This document shows positions 22,018 to 23,241 of a stretch of 23,241 bases of DNA, in pieces. The DNA lies in IMG/VR virus record IMGVR_UViG_3300023223_000224, positions 1-23,241 of that record; one strand, given 5' to 3'. Both the position numbers and the translations under genes were made by a program. Under the pieces are notes generated by a model. The model was not told the origin of the DNA, ran no database searches, and saw only the letters and a program-made list of their open reading frames with translations. Numbering within the stretch: position 1 is the stretch's first letter; every line of letters begins with the position of its first letter. Origin of the DNA: a virus.

Positions 22018-22031
22018 GCAATCAGTTGCAA
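22016..22031. promoter_or_regulatory. Operator-like site TTGCAATCAGTTGCAA
   Basis: Fourth exact TTGCAA-N4-TTGCAA site, spanning the -10 end and the transcript start of the nuclease promoter. The central bases are CA rather than CG, so it is slightly imperfect as a palindrome. Its place resembles a repressor operator. Confidence 0.65.
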
Positions 22032-22046
22032 AAAGCGACACCCATG

Positions 22047-22076
22047 GCTCTCACCAGATCGCTCCCCCTACTAGGG
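22047..22076 (+). repeat. 30-bp direct repeat, copy A (5' of nuclease gene)
   Basis: GCTCTCACCAG, six unlike bases, then CCCCCTACTAGGG. Matches copy B at 22573-22602 in 24 of 30 positions. It lies in a tiny frame ATG 22044 to TAG 22085 that would encode MALTRSLPLLGAD; copy B encodes ALTRSAPLLG in its own gene. The second block forms the near-palindrome CCCCTACTAGGGG. Confidence 0.6.
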
Positions 22077-22117
22077 GCCGATTAGATGGCATTTTGGGGT
22101 AGTGTGGAGGAGTGGAG

Positions 22118-22549
22118 ATGTTCCGAATACCTGACTACACGTATCGAGCATCGCTGATCAAGGTGGTCGATGGCGACACCGTCGATGTGTGGCTCGACTT
22201 GGGCTGCTATGTCTACAAGCGGTCGCGCCTACGCCTGAAAGATGTGACTACGCACAAGTCCGAGTACTTCGACACGGATGAACTCCGGCGCGGCAGTGAT
22301 GCAGAGAAGCAACGCGGTCGTGATGCGCGTGAGCGCATGATTCAATTGCTATCGATGGGGCCGCTATACGTCAAGACGATGATGGATGCAGAAGGCAAGT
22401 ACGGCCGATTGCTGGCGCACTTGTATATCGTGGAAGACACGATTCACATCATCGACGTTATCAACACGATGGTACACAACGGTCACGAGAAAGGAACGAC
22501 CGGCGAGTACAACACAGAGATCATCTACGAGCTACTGGAAGACGCGTGA
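22118..22549 (+). CDS. Staphylococcal-nuclease-like (thermonuclease) protein
   Basis: 143 aa. ATG 22118 preferred: GGAGG at 22106-22110 with spacing 7; GTG 22112 is too close. OB-fold nuclease signature VVDGDTVDVWLDLG (D18-T21), LRLKDVTTHKSE (R39, D42, E49), and KYGRLLAHLYI (R97), matching the Ca2+-dependent active-site residues of the family. No signal peptide, so it would act inside the cell, perhaps on host DNA or recombination intermediates. It has its own promoter/operator and is flanked by 30-bp direct repeats. Residues 118-142 are duplicated exactly in inverted orientation at the window end. Stops in a GTGA overlap with the next gene. Confidence 0.85.
   Translation: MFRIPDYTYRASLIKVVDGDTVDVWLDLGCYVYKRSRLRLKDVTTHKSEYFDTDELRRGSDAEKQRGRDARERMIQLLSMGPLYVKTMMDAEGKYGRLLAHLYIVEDTIHIIDVINTMVHNGHEKGTTGEYNTEIIYELLEDA
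22471..22544. repeat. 74-bp inverted repeat, inner arm (within nuclease gene)
   Basis: Exact reverse complement of 23168-23241, checked base by base from both ends. The arm is the last third of the nuclease coding sequence, followed by a 623-bp interval and the outer arm at the extreme end of the window. Exact identity suggests a recent event or assembly fold-back. Confidence 0.9.
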
Positions 22550-22824
22550 ACACCGCAATCGCAACACCCTATGCTCTCACCAGGAGCGCCCCCCTACTAG
22601 GGCGTCCGTTCGGGTTTACCATAGTGCGTGTGTCGATTTCTGGAAAGACGATGAATTCCCAAAATCTCGAAAAAAACAACCGAAACGATTATTGCCATAG
22701 TTCGGTTGTTCGGCACGATCCTTGCACCGAGTGCGGGATCGAACTGCCCGAGATCCGGGAAGATCTCCTATTGACTATCGCTCCGAAACTATGCCCGTTC
22801 TGTGGCGCACATCAATGTGATTGA
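22546..22824 (+). CDS. Small zinc-ribbon protein, unknown function
   Basis: 92 aa, GTG start in the GTGA overlap with the nuclease gene. The C-terminal half has two CxxC pairs, CTEC (69-72) and CPFC (83-86), with a further H/C near the end (AHQC), a typical zinc ribbon. The N-terminal half contains the repeat-encoded ALTRSAPLLG (10-19) and low-complexity sequence. Internal ATG 22651 could give a shorter zinc-ribbon-only product. Role unknown. Confidence 0.55.
   Translation: MNTAIATPYALTRSAPLLGRPFGFTIVRVSISGKTMNSQNLEKNNRNDYCHSSVVRHDPCTECGIELPEIREDLLLTIAPKLCPFCGAHQCD
22573..22602 (+). repeat. 30-bp direct repeat, copy B (3' of nuclease gene)
   Basis: Partner of copy A at 22047-22076. In frame as ALTRSAPLLG. 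The differing central block includes two synonymous codon changes (AGA/AGG, TCG/AGC), pointing to coding selection or old divergence. Confidence 0.6.
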
Positions 22825-22826
22825 GG

Positions 22827-22855
22827 TTGTTGCCTGCCAAAGAATTTGATATACT
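22827..22855 (+). promoter_or_regulatory. Sigma70-type promoter (TTGTTG-17-TATACT, extended -10)
   Basis: TTGTTG 22827-22832, 17-bp spacer, TATACT 22850-22855 preceded by TGA (TGn). Start near 22862; ribosome binding site CTGGAGGT at 22882-22889 serves ATG 22898. The site shares the CTGGAGGT leader element with the promoter unit at 19976. Confidence 0.7.
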
Positions 22856-22897
22856 CCGCCTTGTGTTTCTTTAACTCAATTCTGGAGGTTCATTCTT

Positions 22898-23191
22898 ATG
22901 GCAGCAGCACTCTCTCAGCAATGCAGCACCCTGGAGGCGCACTGTGATTCAGGCGCGCTCTCCATGGGCGATGAGCGGTTCGCGCGTTCTCTTCTAAGCA
23001 AGGCGCATTCCCCCAAGTTCAGTTTCGAGCAACGCCGATGGGTTGGCATACTCATCGAGCGCGCAGAGACTCCCAAGGAACCGGATACAATCGTCGGCGA
23101 CATGACCGACTTGTACGAGTTCTTCATGCATGCTCGTGAGCACCTGAAGTTCCCCAAGCTCACGATACGTCTTCCAGTAGCTCGTAGATGA
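22898..23191 (+). CDS. Phage hypothetical protein, C-terminus replaced at inverted-repeat junction
   Basis: Good promoter, ribosome binding site and ATG. The readable part (to residue 90) has RFARSLLSKAHSP...SFEQRRWVGILIER and DLYEFFMHAREHLKFPKL, a layout I associate with phage proteins of unknown function that normally continue well past this point. From 23168 the sequence is an exact inverted copy of the nuclease gene, and the frame stops at 23191 within it. The true C-terminus is therefore probably missing from this window, and the displayed end is unreliable. Confidence 0.6.
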   Translation: MAAALSQQCSTLEAHCDSGALSMGDERFARSLLSKAHSPKFSFEQRRWVGILIERAETPKEPDTIVGDMTDLYEFFMHAREHLKFPKLTIRLPVARR

Positions 23192-23241
23192 TCTCTGTGT
23201 TGTACTCGCCGGTCGTTCCTTTCTCGTGACCGTTGTGTACC
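23168..23241. repeat. 74-bp inverted repeat, outer arm (window end)
   Basis: Exact reverse complement of 22471-22544 running to the last base of the window. Carries antisense nuclease sequence with no start or promoter of its own. Most simply a fold-back chimera or assembler repeat end. Confidence 0.9.

Overview
The window reads as a stretch of a tailed double-stranded DNA bacteriophage genome (Caudoviricetes), probably from a metagenome. Every convincing gene lies on the + strand. Genes are packed with 4-nt ATGA/GTGA stop-start overlaps, and recognisable products are phage replication, recombination and packaging proteins. The host cannot be named. Strong AGGAGG-type ribosome binding sites and sigma70-type promoters with extended -10 elements show only that it is a bacterium with ordinary translation and transcription signals.

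Layout. 1-3.7 kb: a DnaB-type helicase cut by the window edge, then a family A DNA polymerase with 3'-5' exonuclease and an N-terminal uracil-DNA-glycosylase-like domain. 3.7-7.2 kb: a promoter, a coiled-coil protein, a CHC2/TOPRIM primase, several small proteins and a gp32-like ssDNA-binding protein with a very long charge-patterned tail. 7.2-12.9 kb: SF2 helicase, MerR-like HTH protein, RecA-like recombinase, PD-(D/E)XK nuclease, Cas4-like nuclease and RuvC-like resolvase, interspersed with tiny membrane proteins. 12.9-14.5 kb: a monocistronic unit (promoter plus operator, histone-H1-like acidic/basic protein, intrinsic terminator). 14.5-20 kb: ParB-like, HNH-like, MazG-like, methyltransferase-like, then small and large terminase. 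20-23.2 kb: a promoter, membrane protein, Dam-type methyltransferase, His-rich protein with a possible -1 frameshift extension, a staphylococcal-nuclease-like gene, a zinc-ribbon protein, and a gene broken by an inverted repeat at the window end.

How the genes fit together. Primase, helicases, SSB, polymerase, recombinase and resolvases make a nearly self-sufficient recombination-dependent replication system that hands concatemers to the terminase. MazG, Dam and the ParB-like protein are accessory nucleotide-pool and DNA-modification or DNA-binding functions.

Main points of interest: (1) four exact TTGCAA-N4-TTGCAA sites, two at promoters and two inside genes, forming a dispersed operator-like network; (2) a shared N-terminal polybasic leader, often with a [KR]RxRVx[KR] core, on many unrelated DNA-handling proteins; (3) long alternating acidic/basic disordered tails on the SSB and the histone-like protein; (4) a family of promoters with a common TTTGGTAAG-like core; (5) an A9 slippery run giving a plausible -1 extension; (6) 30-bp direct repeats flanking the nuclease gene; (7) an exact 74-bp inverted copy of the nuclease gene at the window end, more likely a fold-back chimera or contig-end artefact than biology. 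No CRISPR array, retron, diversity-generating retroelement, IS element, tRNA or integrase was found.
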